Source: Bacteroidota bacterium (lineage in GTDB: Bacteria; Bacteroidota; Bacteroidia; 2-12-FULL-35-15). Taken from it: 64,000 bases of DNA. Shown here piece by piece: positions 8,822 to 16,396 of the stretch. The position numbers and the translations under genes were made by a program. Under the pieces are notes generated by a model. The model was given only the letters and a program-made list of their open reading frames with translations. It was not told the DNA's origin and did not search any database. Within the stretch, counting starts at the first letter, position 1, and each line of letters opens with the position of its first letter. The stretch spans positions 62,001-126,000 of the forward strand of contig JAOQAE010000002.1 in NCBI GenBank assembly GCA_025963725.1, in the 5' to 3' direction.

Positions 8822-10060
8822 TTAAGTCATTTTAGTTTCATCAATGTTGATCAGCTGCTTCTTCTCGCTGATCTTCAACAGTACATACGTCATCAATCCA
8901 AACACGATCGCCATAGCCACCGCGAACACCATGCTTCCCACAAGGTATTCCAGCAAATGCAGCTTCATCGATTCCCAGATCTCGCTTACGGTGTTGATGT
9001 CGGAATTAAAAATGCTTTCATGAAGGTCTTTTCCCAATACGAGCTGACCGGTCTTTAAGCTTCCGTAAATTAAAAAAGGGATCATCGGCGGAACGCTGAT
9101 CTGCGCCGCCAATCCGACGATGGCTTTGTTGAGCTTCATGAAATGCGCAAAGATGAGTGCGCTTACGAACTGGTAGCCCCAGATGGGGACAATGCCCATG
9201 AACACGCCGAATGCAACGCCCAGCGATTTCCGCATCACGGATTCGCCCGGATCGAGGAAATGCTTTTGCATGAATGCTTTGATATTTTTCCAGCGCATGT
9301 TACGGACCAGCCGCACAGGCTTGTACCAAAGCAGGGTTAGGATCGTGAGGTATGTGTTTAAAATGCTGATGCGTGTGAAATCCTTGCCGGGACGGAAATG
9401 CGTCACGCGCTTGTCGCCCTCGGCATAAAAGACCTTTACAGGCACCGGGATCACCTTTATCCCTCGCCATGCGGCTTTTACCATCACTTCGATCTCGAAT
9501 TCATATTTGGAGGTGAAGTAGCGGGTGTTCTTTATTTTTTCAACAGGGTAGAGGCGGTATCCCGATTGTGTGTCGGGCAGGTTGATGCCCGTCTGGAAGC
9601 GGAACCAGAAATTCGAGAACTTATTTCCGAAGGTGTTCTTTTTCGGCATGTTCTCCTGGTTGAGGTTGCGGGCGCCAACGATCAGTGAATCGGGCTGCTC
9701 TTCGATCTTCTGAAGGAACAGGGGAATGTCATCCGCAAAATGCTGCCCGTCGCTGTCGATCGTGATCGCATAGCGGAAGCCCTTTTCCTGCGCACGCTTG
9801 ATGCCGGTACGCAGGGCAATCCCTTTTCCGCGGTTGGGGGAATAAGAAACAACATCCACTTTATTTTCAAAGCTTTTAAGGATGGCCGCCGTGGAATCGG
9901 TGGCGCCGTCGTTCACAACAATTACGCTGCTTGTATAAGCAAGCACATCGCTGATCACCTTCCCGATCGTCTGCTCGTTATTGTACGTTGGAATGATCAC
10001 GCAGCAATTCAGCGCGGCCATTTTATTCCTGTACAATTCATTCGTCGGATCGATGCTCAT
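8822..10060 (-). CDS. Glycosyltransferase family 2 with C-terminal DUF2062
   Basis: Residues about 15-235 are a GT-A fold family 2 glycosyltransferase: CCVIIPTYN, VVNDGATDST, and the metal-binding DSDGQH. Residues about 255-410 form a DUF2062 membrane domain (LGVAFGVFMGIVPIWG and PPMIPFLIYG). The frame extends upstream to a TTG at 10099, but those codons lie inside a terminator-like hairpin. The ATG at 10060 (MSIDPTNE, 412 residues) is therefore chosen; MAALNCC further in is the other option. The gene leads a three-gene unit with the MMPL fusion and the flavoprotein. Such proteins recur in aryl polyene clusters, where transfer of a polar head group is proposed. The sugar donor is unknown. Confidence 0.85.
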   Translation of the reverse strand: MSIDPTNELYRNKMAALNCCVIIPTYNNEQTIGKVISDVLAYTSSVIVVNDGATDSTAAILKSFENKVDVVSYSPNRGKGIALRTGIKRAQEKGFRYAITIDSDGQHFADDIPLFLQKIEEQPDSLIVGARNLNQENMPKKNTFGNKFSNFWFRFQTGINLPDTQSGYRLYPVEKIKNTRYFTSKYEFEIEVMVKAAWRGIKVIPVPVKVFYAEGDKRVTHFRPGKDFTRISILNTYLTILTLLWYKPVRLVRNMRWKNIKAFMQKHFLDPGESVMRKSLGVAFGVFMGIVPIWGYQFVSALIFAHFMKLNKAIVGLAAQISVPPMIPFLIYGSLKTGQLVLGKDLHESIFNSDINTVSEIWESMKLHLLEYLVGSMVFAVAMAIVFGLMTYVLLKISEKKQLINIDETKMT

Positions 10061-10074
10061 GTTCTGTTTAAGCC

Positions 10075-10106
10075 AAAAAAAAGGTTGCCCGGGAGGCAAC
10101 TTTTTT
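10075..10106 (-). terminator. Hairpin with U-tract, terminator-like
   Basis: On the minus strand GTTGCC and GGCAAC (10100-10095 and 10089-10084) form a stem with a 5-nt loop, flanked by A and T runs; eight T follow one base after the stem. It can terminate the upstream dehydratase transcript. A promoter-like box lies just upstream, so it may also form the 5' end of the downstream message. Confidence 0.75.
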
Positions 10107-10113
10107 GGGTATG

Positions 10114-10121
10114 CAAAAATA
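10114..10121 (-). promoter_or_regulatory. Bacteroidota -7 box TATTTTTG
   Basis: Exact match to TAnnTTTG on the minus strand, placing transcription start near 10108. No convincing -33 TTTG was seen. It would serve the glycosyltransferase-MMPL-flavoprotein unit. Confidence 0.4.
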
Positions 10122-10185
10122 GCAAGATTTTTGAGTTTTTCTACGAATATCAGGGGATTTATGGAGCCTTCCCGAAAGAAACTGA

Positions 10186-10551
10186 TCAGATCTCCTTATA
10201 GCTTGCCTTAATGGAAAAGAAGCTGGTGGTGCCTGCCATCACGTTGCTGTCGGCCTGGAGGTTTCCGTCTTCCTTTGTCTTTATGGAAAGCGTCATGATC
10301 ACTTCGGGGTTCACTTCGGGGTTGAGGATCGCCATGAATTTCAGGTTATCGCCTGTTACCATCTGGAGGGTCTTTTTAGTGATGAACTCAACCGTTTCTT
10401 TCACCATTTGGGTAAGACAAACTCCCGGCGCGATCGGGTTGCCCGGGAAATGGCCTTTGTACACTTCGTGATGAGGGTTCAGCTCAATGCTTACAGTGTA
10501 TTTTTCGGCTTGTTGAATATCGGTGATCTTGAAGAAGGAGTTGAGCAGCAT
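10186..10551 (-). CDS. FabZ-like 3-hydroxyacyl-ACP dehydratase
   Basis: A 121-residue single hotdog domain. The motif GHFPGNPIAPGVCLTQM (about residues 33-49) is the FabA/FabZ active-site strand and helix start, with the catalytic-type His at its beginning. In FabZ enzymes this site dehydrates 3-hydroxyacyl-ACP to trans-2-enoyl-ACP. Here it would supply the conjugated double bonds of the aryl polyene. The length is slightly short compared with FabZ (about 140-150). It is followed by a terminator-like hairpin, and preceded by about 170 nt with an interspersed repeat, so it may be the end of the upstream operon or its own unit. Confidence 0.8.
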   Translation of the reverse strand: MLLNSFFKITDIQQAEKYTVSIELNPHHEVYKGHFPGNPIAPGVCLTQMVKETVEFITKKTLQMVTGDNLKFMAILNPEVNPEVIMTLSIKTKEDGNLQADSNVMAGTTSFFSIKASYKEI

Positions 10552-10625
10552 AATAATTATTAAGTCAAAAGTTTAATCTAAGTCAAAAATTCATTTATCA
10601 TTTAAAAATACAGCTTCCCGTCTGA

Positions 10626-10709
10626 AGATTCTTCACTTCACTCCGTTACGTTCAGAATGACAAGCTTCCTGCGTGCACAGTGTCATCCTGAGCGAAGCGA
10701 ATGGATCTG
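10626..10709. repeat. Inverted pair of GTCATYCTGAGCG elements
   Basis: A minus-oriented copy (AGATTCTTCACTTC to CAGAATGAC) is followed by a plus-oriented copy (GTCATCCTGAGCGAAGCGAA to GGATCT). Half-elements of the same family recur at 26294-26363, 32621-33040 and 42208-42245. Confidence 0.7.
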
Positions 10710-10724
10710 TATTATGAGTATGTA

Positions 10725-11357
10725 CTATTTCTTCAACAGGTTGAGTTCGATCTTCAGTTTGATATTGTAATGTTTAATTAAAATATTCGTCGGGAAGCCG
10801 TTCTCGTAATTACTGAGGGTAAAGATAATCTTTTTTACGTGTTTTTTGGAATGCTCGATCTTCACAAGCTGATCGGTGCTTTTTTCCTTAAAGTAATAGT
10901 TGAACATTTTTCCATCGTTTACCCGGAAAACATCGTACTGTCCTTTCGCATCAGCGAATTGTTCCGCCTGCTTTTTCTTTATGTCGTTCATCAGCAGGAT
11001 CTGGATATCCTCGCGGATGGTGTTCAGCAGCTTTGGCCGGTTGAATTGCGGAACGCAGTAATGCAGCGTGAAGGAGGTATCTTTGAACTCGAAATCGAAG
11101 AGCTTCATGCCCAGCTCCGTGGTAAAGATCACGCGGTAATCCTGCGGCGCCATTTGCTTGGTGACCAGCAGCCCGCTGAAATCTTTTCCATACACGCGGA
11201 TGTTGGTCTTGAAAAGAAAGGAGTTGAAATTATCGCCGAAAATAGAGGCGGGGGGCTTTACCCACGATTTCGCATCCGGCTTCAGCCGCCCGTAATGCCC
11301 GAAGGTACAGGCACAGAGCGTAAGCGCGAGAATACTACTTAACAGTAAATTTCTCAT
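10725..11357 (-). CDS. Outer-membrane lipoprotein, LolB-like by context
   Basis: A 210-residue protein with a lipoprotein signal: MRNLLLSSILALTLCAC, with a lipobox Cys at 15 or 17. The mature part is rich in alternating hydrophobic strands and charged residues and has no family motif I can name with certainty. Its start overlaps the end of the LolA-like gene by 23 nt, indicating translational coupling. In aryl polyene clusters a LolA-like carrier is commonly paired with a small outer-membrane lipoprotein, so a LolB-like acceptor for the pigment lipid is a reasonable inference. Direct sequence evidence covers only the lipoprotein signal and the coupling. Confidence 0.6.
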   Translation of the reverse strand: MRNLLLSSILALTLCACTFGHYGRLKPDAKSWVKPPASIFGDNFNSFLFKTNIRVYGKDFSGLLVTKQMAPQDYRVIFTTELGMKLFDFEFKDTSFTLHYCVPQFNRPKLLNTIREDIQILLMNDIKKKQAEQFADAKGQYDVFRVNDGKMFNYYFKEKSTDQLVKIEHSKKHVKKIIFTLSNYENGFPTNILIKHYNIKLKIELNLLKK

Positions 11358-11973
11358 CAGCTATCGGCTGGTTGGTCTTGCGGTTCGTAAAATCAATGCT
11401 CGTGTAATCATCGCTGGGCTCCACCATTTTCACCTTTTCAACGGAATAGTCGGTTTTGCTGATGAAGAGCAGGATGTTCTTTAAAAAATCCTTTGCAGCC
11501 TTTTGCACCGGCGTAAGCTCGATGAGGTAGTACTTGTCGCTTTCATAGTACTTGGCCCTGTAATCCTTGTTATTCAATAAGTTTCCCTGTACGGTGGCCA
11601 CCATCATCTCGTTGATGCTCTTGAACATTTTGTTGGAGTTGATGTCGTACTTGTTCACTTTCCCGTTGTCCTTAATGAACATCTTATCCTTGTTGATCGC
11701 GATCAGGTAGGTGTAAGGCGTTGTGTATTCCCAGCGAAGCATGTTTGTTTTCTTGAAGCAGAAATGCCCTTTGCTGATAATGTTCTCCGACATTACGCTC
11801 AGGTATTTTTCCTGCGTAAAATCGCTTTCCATGGTGTTGGTGGTCTTCGATTGCGCTTCCATCTTCTGCTTAAAGGCGGTGGTGTCCTTCATGGCGGAAA
11901 AGCCTTTTGGCGGCTGGGCGATGAGCAGGATTGGTAAAAAGAAAAGGAAGAAGAGTAAGGTTATATTTTTCAT
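11335..11973 (-). CDS. LolA-like outer-membrane lipoprotein carrier
   Basis: A 212-residue periplasmic protein with a signal peptide ending near AQ at residue 20. The body matches the LolA-like half-barrel family: SDFTQEKYLSVMSENIISKGHF near residue 50 and LRWEYTTPYTYLIAINKDKMFI near 80, the characteristic F.Q.K......G.....P...RW.Y motif series. Classical LolA ferries lipoproteins; cluster-borne versions in aryl polyene loci are thought to move the pigment lipid across the periplasm. It overlaps the following lipoprotein gene by 23 nt and follows the deacetylase gene after a palindromic repeat. Function as a pigment carrier is inference from context. Confidence 0.8.
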   Translation of the reverse strand: MKNITLLFFLFFLPILLIAQPPKGFSAMKDTTAFKQKMEAQSKTTNTMESDFTQEKYLSVMSENIISKGHFCFKKTNMLRWEYTTPYTYLIAINKDKMFIKDNGKVNKYDINSNKMFKSINEMMVATVQGNLLNNKDYRAKYYESDKYYLIELTPVQKAAKDFLKNILLFISKTDYSVEKVKMVEPSDDYTSIDFTNRKTNQPIADEKFTVK

Positions 11974-12008
11974 GGATGTTAAATTCTTATTTAAATCATC
12001 TTGTGTAT

Positions 12009-12088
12009 GTCATCCCGTGCTCCGACACGGGATCTGTCAATTGATCCTGCTAACATTTGTGAGATCCCGTGTCGTGGCACGGGATGAC
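12009..12088. repeat. 80-bp palindromic element
   Basis: Two 27-nt arms (12009-12035 and 12062-12088) are inverted copies differing at two positions. The arms begin GTCATCCCGTG. The loop contains AATTGATCCTGC, a word shared with the repeats at 19594-19660, 47031-47085 and, with changes, 63346-63466. It lies between the deacetylase and LolA-like genes and could fold into a long RNA hairpin within their transcript. Confidence 0.8.
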
Positions 12089-12103
12089 CGTCCTGATTAT
12101 AAT

Positions 12104-12877
12104 CTACCCCTCGTAAGCCTTTAAATTCAAAAGCCGCTCCGTGCTTACAACTTTGAAGCCATTTTCCTTCGCAAAATTAAGGGTTTGTTTGAGAATACTC
12201 ACAGTTTTTGCGGAAGTATCGTGGAATAAGATGATGGAGCCGGGCTGCAGCTGCTTTTTTACGCGCAGAAGGATCATGTGTTCGGGATCGCTCGTGGTAT
12301 CCAGCGAGCGCACATCCCAGCCGATCACGCGGAACCGGAGGTCGCTGACGGCGGCTGCAAGGTGCGGGGTGGTAACGCCGTAGGGCGGACGGAAGAACCG
12401 CATTTGCCTGCCGGTGGCCTTGAATACGGCTGCCATGGTTTTTGTGAGCTCTTCGGTAAAGCCTTTTTTATTCTTAAAGTCGATGAAGAAGGAATGGCTG
12501 AAGGTATGGTTGCCGAGGATGTGGCCTTGCGAATCTATCTGCCGCAGGAGCTCTTCGTTGCCGTCTATATTTTTGCCGATCACAAAAAATGTAGCAGTCG
12601 CATTGTGCTCTTCCAGCACTTCCAGGATCTGCGGCGTAAACTCAGCGTTGGGGCCATCATCAAACGTAAGCGCGATGAGCTTTTCGCCTGTGCTGCCTTT
12701 GCAGAATACCTTTGTGTAAAAGTTGGAGCGGATGTTCGCGGAGCCGTAAATGATCGCGGCTTTGTACAGCAGGACAGGGACCAGCGCCCACCAGAGACTG
12801 ATGCCATATAAGTAATGCCACAAGCCGATCGCGATGATCGCAAATAAAAAGATGAAGCTTGTGTTTTTGAAGGTCAT
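12104..12877 (-). CDS. Polysaccharide deacetylase (NodB domain) protein
   Basis: A 257-residue protein with two N-terminal hydrophobic segments (about 8-45) and a NodB-type carbohydrate esterase 4 domain. Catalytic motifs are intact: TFDDGP (the base and metal Asp pair), GNHTFSHSF (metal His ligands), RPPYG, and the C-terminal LFHD. Family members remove N- or O-acetyl groups from polysaccharides using a divalent metal. Its active site would face the periplasm. It sits inside the pigment cluster between a UPF0175 gene and the LolA-like gene, all on the same strand. Whether its substrate belongs to the pigment or to the cell envelope cannot be told from the sequence. Confidence 0.85.
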   Translation of the reverse strand: MTFKNTSFIFLFAIIAIGLWHYLYGISLWWALVPVLLYKAAIIYGSANIRSNFYTKVFCKGSTGEKLIALTFDDGPNAEFTPQILEVLEEHNATATFFVIGKNIDGNEELLRQIDSQGHILGNHTFSHSFFIDFKNKKGFTEELTKTMAAVFKATGRQMRFFRPPYGVTTPHLAAAVSDLRFRVIGWDVRSLDTTSDPEHMILLRVKKQLQPGSIILFHDTSAKTVSILKQTLNFAKENGFKVVSTERLLNLKAYEG

Positions 12878-12894
12878 TAACTAAAGTAATAGGA

Positions 12895-13131
12895 TTATGT
12901 GTGGGTAGTGTTGTTAATTTCCTTGCAAAGCTCCGAAGCAGAAAAATTAAAAACAGAAACATTGTATTTTCCCAGAAGTTCGATAAAGGTACGTTTGCGT
13001 AAGCCTGCAAGTTCAGCAGCATATCCCAGTGATAATTCGCCGCGTTCATAGAGCTTACCAGCCAGTAATAACTTAATCTCTGTATCACTCAGCTCTAAAG
13101 AATCCGGAAGATATATAGTTACAGATCTCAT
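12895..13131 (-). CDS. UPF0175 family small protein
   Basis: A 78-residue protein matching the UPF0175 pattern: a beta strand with VTIYLPDSL at the start, then helices including LLAGKLYERGELSLGYAAELAGLRKR, which resembles a small DNA-binding helix-turn-helix. UPF0175 proteins are often next to a PIN-domain (DUF3368) toxin gene and act as antitoxin-like partners. No such partner is here. The gene lies 17 nt upstream of the deacetylase gene and 18 nt downstream of the ketosynthase-like gene, inside the pigment operon. It may be a local regulator or a stray insertion. Confidence 0.75.
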   Translation of the reverse strand: MRSVTIYLPDSLELSDTEIKLLLAGKLYERGELSLGYAAELAGLRKRTFIELLGKYNVSVFNFSASELCKEINNTTHT

Positions 13132-13149
13132 AATATACGTGCTAATTAA

Positions 13150-14214
13150 TTAACACTGCGAAAGCAAAAACGCCGCATGATCCGTTCCCATAAAACAGTT
13201 GTAGATCAGCACATTTTTGATGGAGGCATGCTTGTTCTCGCCTATGAGTACGGAAGGCGGAATGCTTTGTGATTTCAGGATCCTTGCTGCCAGCCACATT
13301 GCGAAGCTGCCCGAGGTTTGGTATTCGCCGCAGAGATGCTTGAAATAAGCCGCGGTTGAGTTCTTAAAGTACGAATCTTTCAGCTGGTTGTAAATGCCGT
13401 CGTAACGGGCATCCCCGTTTATGCCGTAAATTACCAGGTCGATGTCGTTGGCGGTTAGTCCTTTCTCAGCAAGCATTTCGCCGATGCGGCCCTCGATCTC
13501 CTGCTGGCTTTCCGGCTTGTAAATGAATTTGAGCGAGCGCAGCTTTGCATAGTCCTTATCGCTTGCTTCCGCGCTCAGCATGAAGAATGCCGCGCCTTCG
13601 CCGGCCACGCTGCCATCCGTTTTGCTGTTGATCAGCTGCAGGGTAGGGGTCATTTCCTTTTTCCAGTAGTTCACACGGTCGCAAACGCGGTAATACTTAT
13701 CGGTCATTTCATCGTGGCCGCCCACGAGAATGTTTTTCCCGTTTCCTTCCGCAATGGTCATTAAGCCGTCGAGCACTGAGCTTTCGAAGGAATAGCCTTT
13801 GTGAACGTAGGTGAAATTATAGTTCATGCACTTCAGCTGCAGCGCGATCTGCGCGCTTACGGTGTTGTGCGTGGATTGTACAAAAGAGGTGGGAGTGAGG
13901 AACTGCTCATCGTTTTCAATGATAGCGAGCAGGAATTTTTCCGTGTCTTCCAGGCAGCCGAGCGCAGTGCCTGTCATGATCGCATCGGGCATGGCAATAC
14001 CGGAATCCTTGAAGCATGCGCTTGAAGCGGCAATGCCCATCTTGATCACGCGGCCCATTCTGCGTGCCAGCGTTGGATTAAGGAAATCCTTGTAGGAAGG
14101 CTCGATGCAGCGCAGCGAATTGTTGGAATATTCCACCACTTCCGGCAGGAACTCTTCCGTGTCGAATGTTTTTTGCGGTGAAATGATCCCTACGCCCCTG
14201 ATGTATGCTTCCAT
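13150..14214 (-). CDS. Cys-less ketosynthase-like protein (chain length factor-like)
   Basis: A 354-residue protein with the thiolase fold of beta-ketoacyl synthases but without the catalytic Cys: where active enzymes read TACSSS this one reads HKGYSFESS. The first catalytic His region (normally AHGT) reads YGINGDARYD. The second His region is retained as KHLCGEYQTSG. Loss of the nucleophile with an otherwise intact fold is typical of chain length factors, which pair with an active ketosynthase. The neighbouring active ketosynthase (14286-15491) is the obvious partner. Aryl polyene systems are known to use a ketosynthase-chain length factor pair. It is not a pseudogene: the frame is intact and full length. 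Confidence 0.8.
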   Translation of the reverse strand: MEAYIRGVGIISPQKTFDTEEFLPEVVEYSNNSLRCIEPSYKDFLNPTLARRMGRVIKMGIAASSACFKDSGIAMPDAIMTGTALGCLEDTEKFLLAIIENDEQFLTPTSFVQSTHNTVSAQIALQLKCMNYNFTYVHKGYSFESSVLDGLMTIAEGNGKNILVGGHDEMTDKYYRVCDRVNYWKKEMTPTLQLINSKTDGSVAGEGAAFFMLSAEASDKDYAKLRSLKFIYKPESQQEIEGRIGEMLAEKGLTANDIDLVIYGINGDARYDGIYNQLKDSYFKNSTAAYFKHLCGEYQTSGSFAMWLAARILKSQSIPPSVLIGENKHASIKNVLIYNCFMGTDHAAFLLSQC

Positions 14215-14285
14215 TCTTAATTGGTGAATTTTAGATTTTTTTGAATTGGAGAATTAATTCATTAACTCTCTAATTCTCTGTTTCT

Positions 14286-15491
14286 CTATTTTTTTCTCGA
14301 GAAGATCAGCGCGGAGGTATTGCCTCCGAATCCAAATGAATTGGACAGCACATGATCGATCTGCTGGTTCTTTTTTAATTCCTTAACGGGTGTAAAGCTC
14401 AGCTCAGGCATCGGGTGAACGTGGTTGAGGCTGGGATACACCATGTTGTGTTGAATAGCAAGTATGGAAAATACCGCTTCAATTCCACCGCATGCGCCAA
14501 GCGTATGGCCTGTGAAAGGCTTGGTGGAGCTGATCATCGGCACTTTCTTATCAAACATGCGGTCGAGCGCAGTGCCTTCAGAAAGGTCGTTGATCTCCGT
14601 TCCGGTGCCGTGCGCATTGATGTAGCTGATGTCGGCAGGCTTGAGCCCGCTTACGCTGAATGCCTTTTCCATCGCGAGGTACGCGCCGGCGCCATCAGGC
14701 GAGGAGGCCGTCTGGTGGTACGCGTCATTCGCATTTCCATAGCCGGTAAGCTCGCAGAGGATCTCTTTTCCTTTTGCGGCGGCTTCCGATTCTATTACGA
14801 TGAATCCTGCGCCTTCCCCGAGGTTCAGGCCTTTGCGCTGTCCGTCGAACGGCTTGCAGTGCTCCCGGTCGAGGATCATCAGCGTATTGAAGCCGTTGAT
14901 CGTAAATTTTGAAAGTGAATCTGTTCCGCCTACGATCACGCGGTCGAGGAGGCCTTGTTTTATCATCCTTGCGCCAAGCATAATGGAGTTGGCAGAGGAG
15001 GAGCAGGCGGTGCTGATGGTGGAAAGAAAATCCTTCACGCCGATAGAATCAGCGATCGCTTCGGTGCTGTCGCCGCATTCGTGGCTTTCGATGTAGCGGA
15101 GCCAGTCGCCGCTTTTTGTTGTATCAAGGTAATCCATCCACAGGTTCTCGGTCATGCCCATGCCGCCCACGCTGGTAGCGGAGATCAGCCCTGTGCGGAA
15201 TTCCCGGATGTTGGTGATGCCTGCGCTTTTCACCGCTTCTTTCGCAGCGATGATCCCGAGCAGCGCGGTGCGTGTATTCTTATAATCGCTGGAAAAGCCC
15301 GCCATGGAAGTGAGCTTCTCGTTGCTGGCCTTTACTTCGGCAACGGGAATTTCTCCGCGGTGGCGCGATGCGATGTGCTCCAGCTGTCCCACGCCCGATT
15401 CGAGGCTGTTGAACGAGGCGAGTGTTTCGGCAACATTGTCTCCAATGGCCGAGATGATCCCGATTCCGGTTACGTAAACTTTTTTATCCAA
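14286..15491 (-). CDS. Beta-ketoacyl-ACP synthase (FabF-like)
   Basis: A 401-residue condensing enzyme with the full Cys-His-His set: STACSSSANS with Cys163, INAHGTGTEIND, and KPFTGHTLGACG. The C-terminal SNSFGFGGNTSAL motif is intact. It elongates an ACP-bound chain by decarboxylative condensation with malonyl-ACP. It lies 11 nt downstream of an ACP gene and immediately upstream of the Cys-less ketosynthase-like gene. This order, ACP, ketosynthase, chain length factor, matches aryl polyene assembly lines, so it is the best candidate for the main polyene-extending enzyme. Start ATG at 15491 gives the usual VYVTGIGIISAIGDN opening. Confidence 0.9.
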   Translation of the reverse strand: MDKKVYVTGIGIISAIGDNVAETLASFNSLESGVGQLEHIASRHRGEIPVAEVKASNEKLTSMAGFSSDYKNTRTALLGIIAAKEAVKSAGITNIREFRTGLISATSVGGMGMTENLWMDYLDTTKSGDWLRYIESHECGDSTEAIADSIGVKDFLSTISTACSSSANSIMLGARMIKQGLLDRVIVGGTDSLSKFTINGFNTLMILDREHCKPFDGQRKGLNLGEGAGFIVIESEAAAKGKEILCELTGYGNANDAYHQTASSPDGAGAYLAMEKAFSVSGLKPADISYINAHGTGTEINDLSEGTALDRMFDKKVPMISSTKPFTGHTLGACGGIEAVFSILAIQHNMVYPSLNHVHPMPELSFTPVKELKKNQQIDHVLSNSFGFGGNTSALIFSRKK

Positions 15492-15502
15492 TTGCGATAA
15501 AA

Positions 15503-15757
15503 TTATTTCTTATTGTCCTGGATGTATTGTGCCATGGTGCGGATCGACTGGAAGATCTTTTTTCCATCGGCAGGGTTTGCCACTTTGATCCCGTAATTTT
15601 TTTCCAGGAGCACGATCAGCTCGAGGGCATCAATGGAATCAAGGCCTAATCCTTCTCCGAAAAGGGGAGCATCATTGTCAATGTCTTCTTTTTTCACATC
15701 TTCCAGGTTCAGCTGTTCAATGATCTCACCTTTTAATTTGTCGATTAATTCGTTCAT
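15503..15757 (-). CDS. Acyl carrier protein (pigment cluster)
   Basis: An 84-residue acyl carrier protein. The phosphopantetheine attachment Ser sits in GLGLDSIDALEL (about Ser40). Four-helix ACP pattern and acidic character are typical. It carries the growing aryl polyene chain as a thioester. It is one of two ACPs in the cluster; the other is at 30218-30475. It lies 9 nt downstream of the truncated ketosynthase-like gene and 11 nt upstream of the active ketosynthase. No phosphopantetheinyl transferase gene is recognisable in the window, so modification must come from elsewhere. Confidence 0.95.
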   Translation of the reverse strand: MNELIDKLKGEIIEQLNLEDVKKEDIDNDAPLFGEGLGLDSIDALELIVLLEKNYGIKVANPADGKKIFQSIRTMAQYIQDNKK

Positions 15758-15766
15758 GATTTTTTC

Positions 15767-16396
15767 TTATTTGTATATATTTAGTAGTTGTTCTGCTGTG
15801 TGTTCCGCGCGGATCACGCCCTGTGTTTTTTCAACGGTGTATAAAAATGCATCGTAATTCCCTTCATAAAAATCAACCCATCCCGCAATGCAGCTTTCTG
15901 CCCTGCCGGAATTCAATAAGGAGTTTATGTACTGAGCTGTGAACTGCGCATCAAATTTATCAAAAATAAAGAAAGTATTCTCGCCTTTGATCAGATTTCT
16001 GATGGCGATCTCCCCGATGAGGATATTGGGCAGCGTGTAAACGAACACGGCCGGGCTCGGGAAATAATTCGCTTTGTCGGAGATCGTTTGCTGGTGCTCG
16101 GTATCGATCTCGAGCGAGGAGCTGCCATTGGAGATCACAATGGCGATCTCTTCCTTGTTGTATTTTTCAGTGAGCTTATTGTCTTTCAACAAAAGTTCGG
16201 AAGCGATAAATCCCAGCTGGCAAAGGCTGTCCATTTTGTAGAACTTTGGATAGTTCAGCTGGTAATGCTTGTAAACGGATTTGATGAACGCAGGCGGCGC
16301 TTCATCCTGTTCGCCCGTGAACATGATGGAATGGTTCACATTCACCTTTCCTGAACTGATCCTGCAGAATGCCGATATGTAATTTACGTCGCTCAT
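15767..16396 (-). CDS. Half-size ketosynthase-like protein
   Basis: A 209-residue protein resembling only the N-terminal half of a beta-ketoacyl synthase: helices around CQLGFIASELLLKDN, the strand IAIVISNGSSSLEID, and SPAVFVYTLPNILIGEIAIRN in the place of the region before the nucleophile. No Cys occurs where the nucleophile would be (the segment reads GENTFFIFDKFDAQF), and the second half with both catalytic His is absent. Its gene overlaps the full ketosynthase upstream by 4 nt and precedes the ACP by 9 nt, so it is firmly part of the operon. Similar proteins occur in flexirubin clusters. A scaffold or partner role is inferred; no reaction can be assigned. Confidence 0.65.
   Translation of the reverse strand: MSDVNYISAFCRISSGKVNVNHSIMFTGEQDEAPPAFIKSVYKHYQLNYPKFYKMDSLCQLGFIASELLLKDNKLTEKYNKEEIAIVISNGSSSLEIDTEHQQTISDKANYFPSPAVFVYTLPNILIGEIAIRNLIKGENTFFIFDKFDAQFTAQYINSLLNSGRAESCIAGWVDFYEGNYDAFLYTVEKTQGVIRAEHTAEQLLNIYK

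Noticed and set aside
10061-10099. Longer glycosyltransferase start at TTG 10099
   Set aside because: The extra codons are encoded by the terminator-like hairpin and do not resemble the family; the ATG at 10060 fits.
13150-14214. Ketosynthase pseudogene
   Set aside because: Although the Cys and first His are missing, the frame is full length with no stop or shift, which fits a chain length factor.
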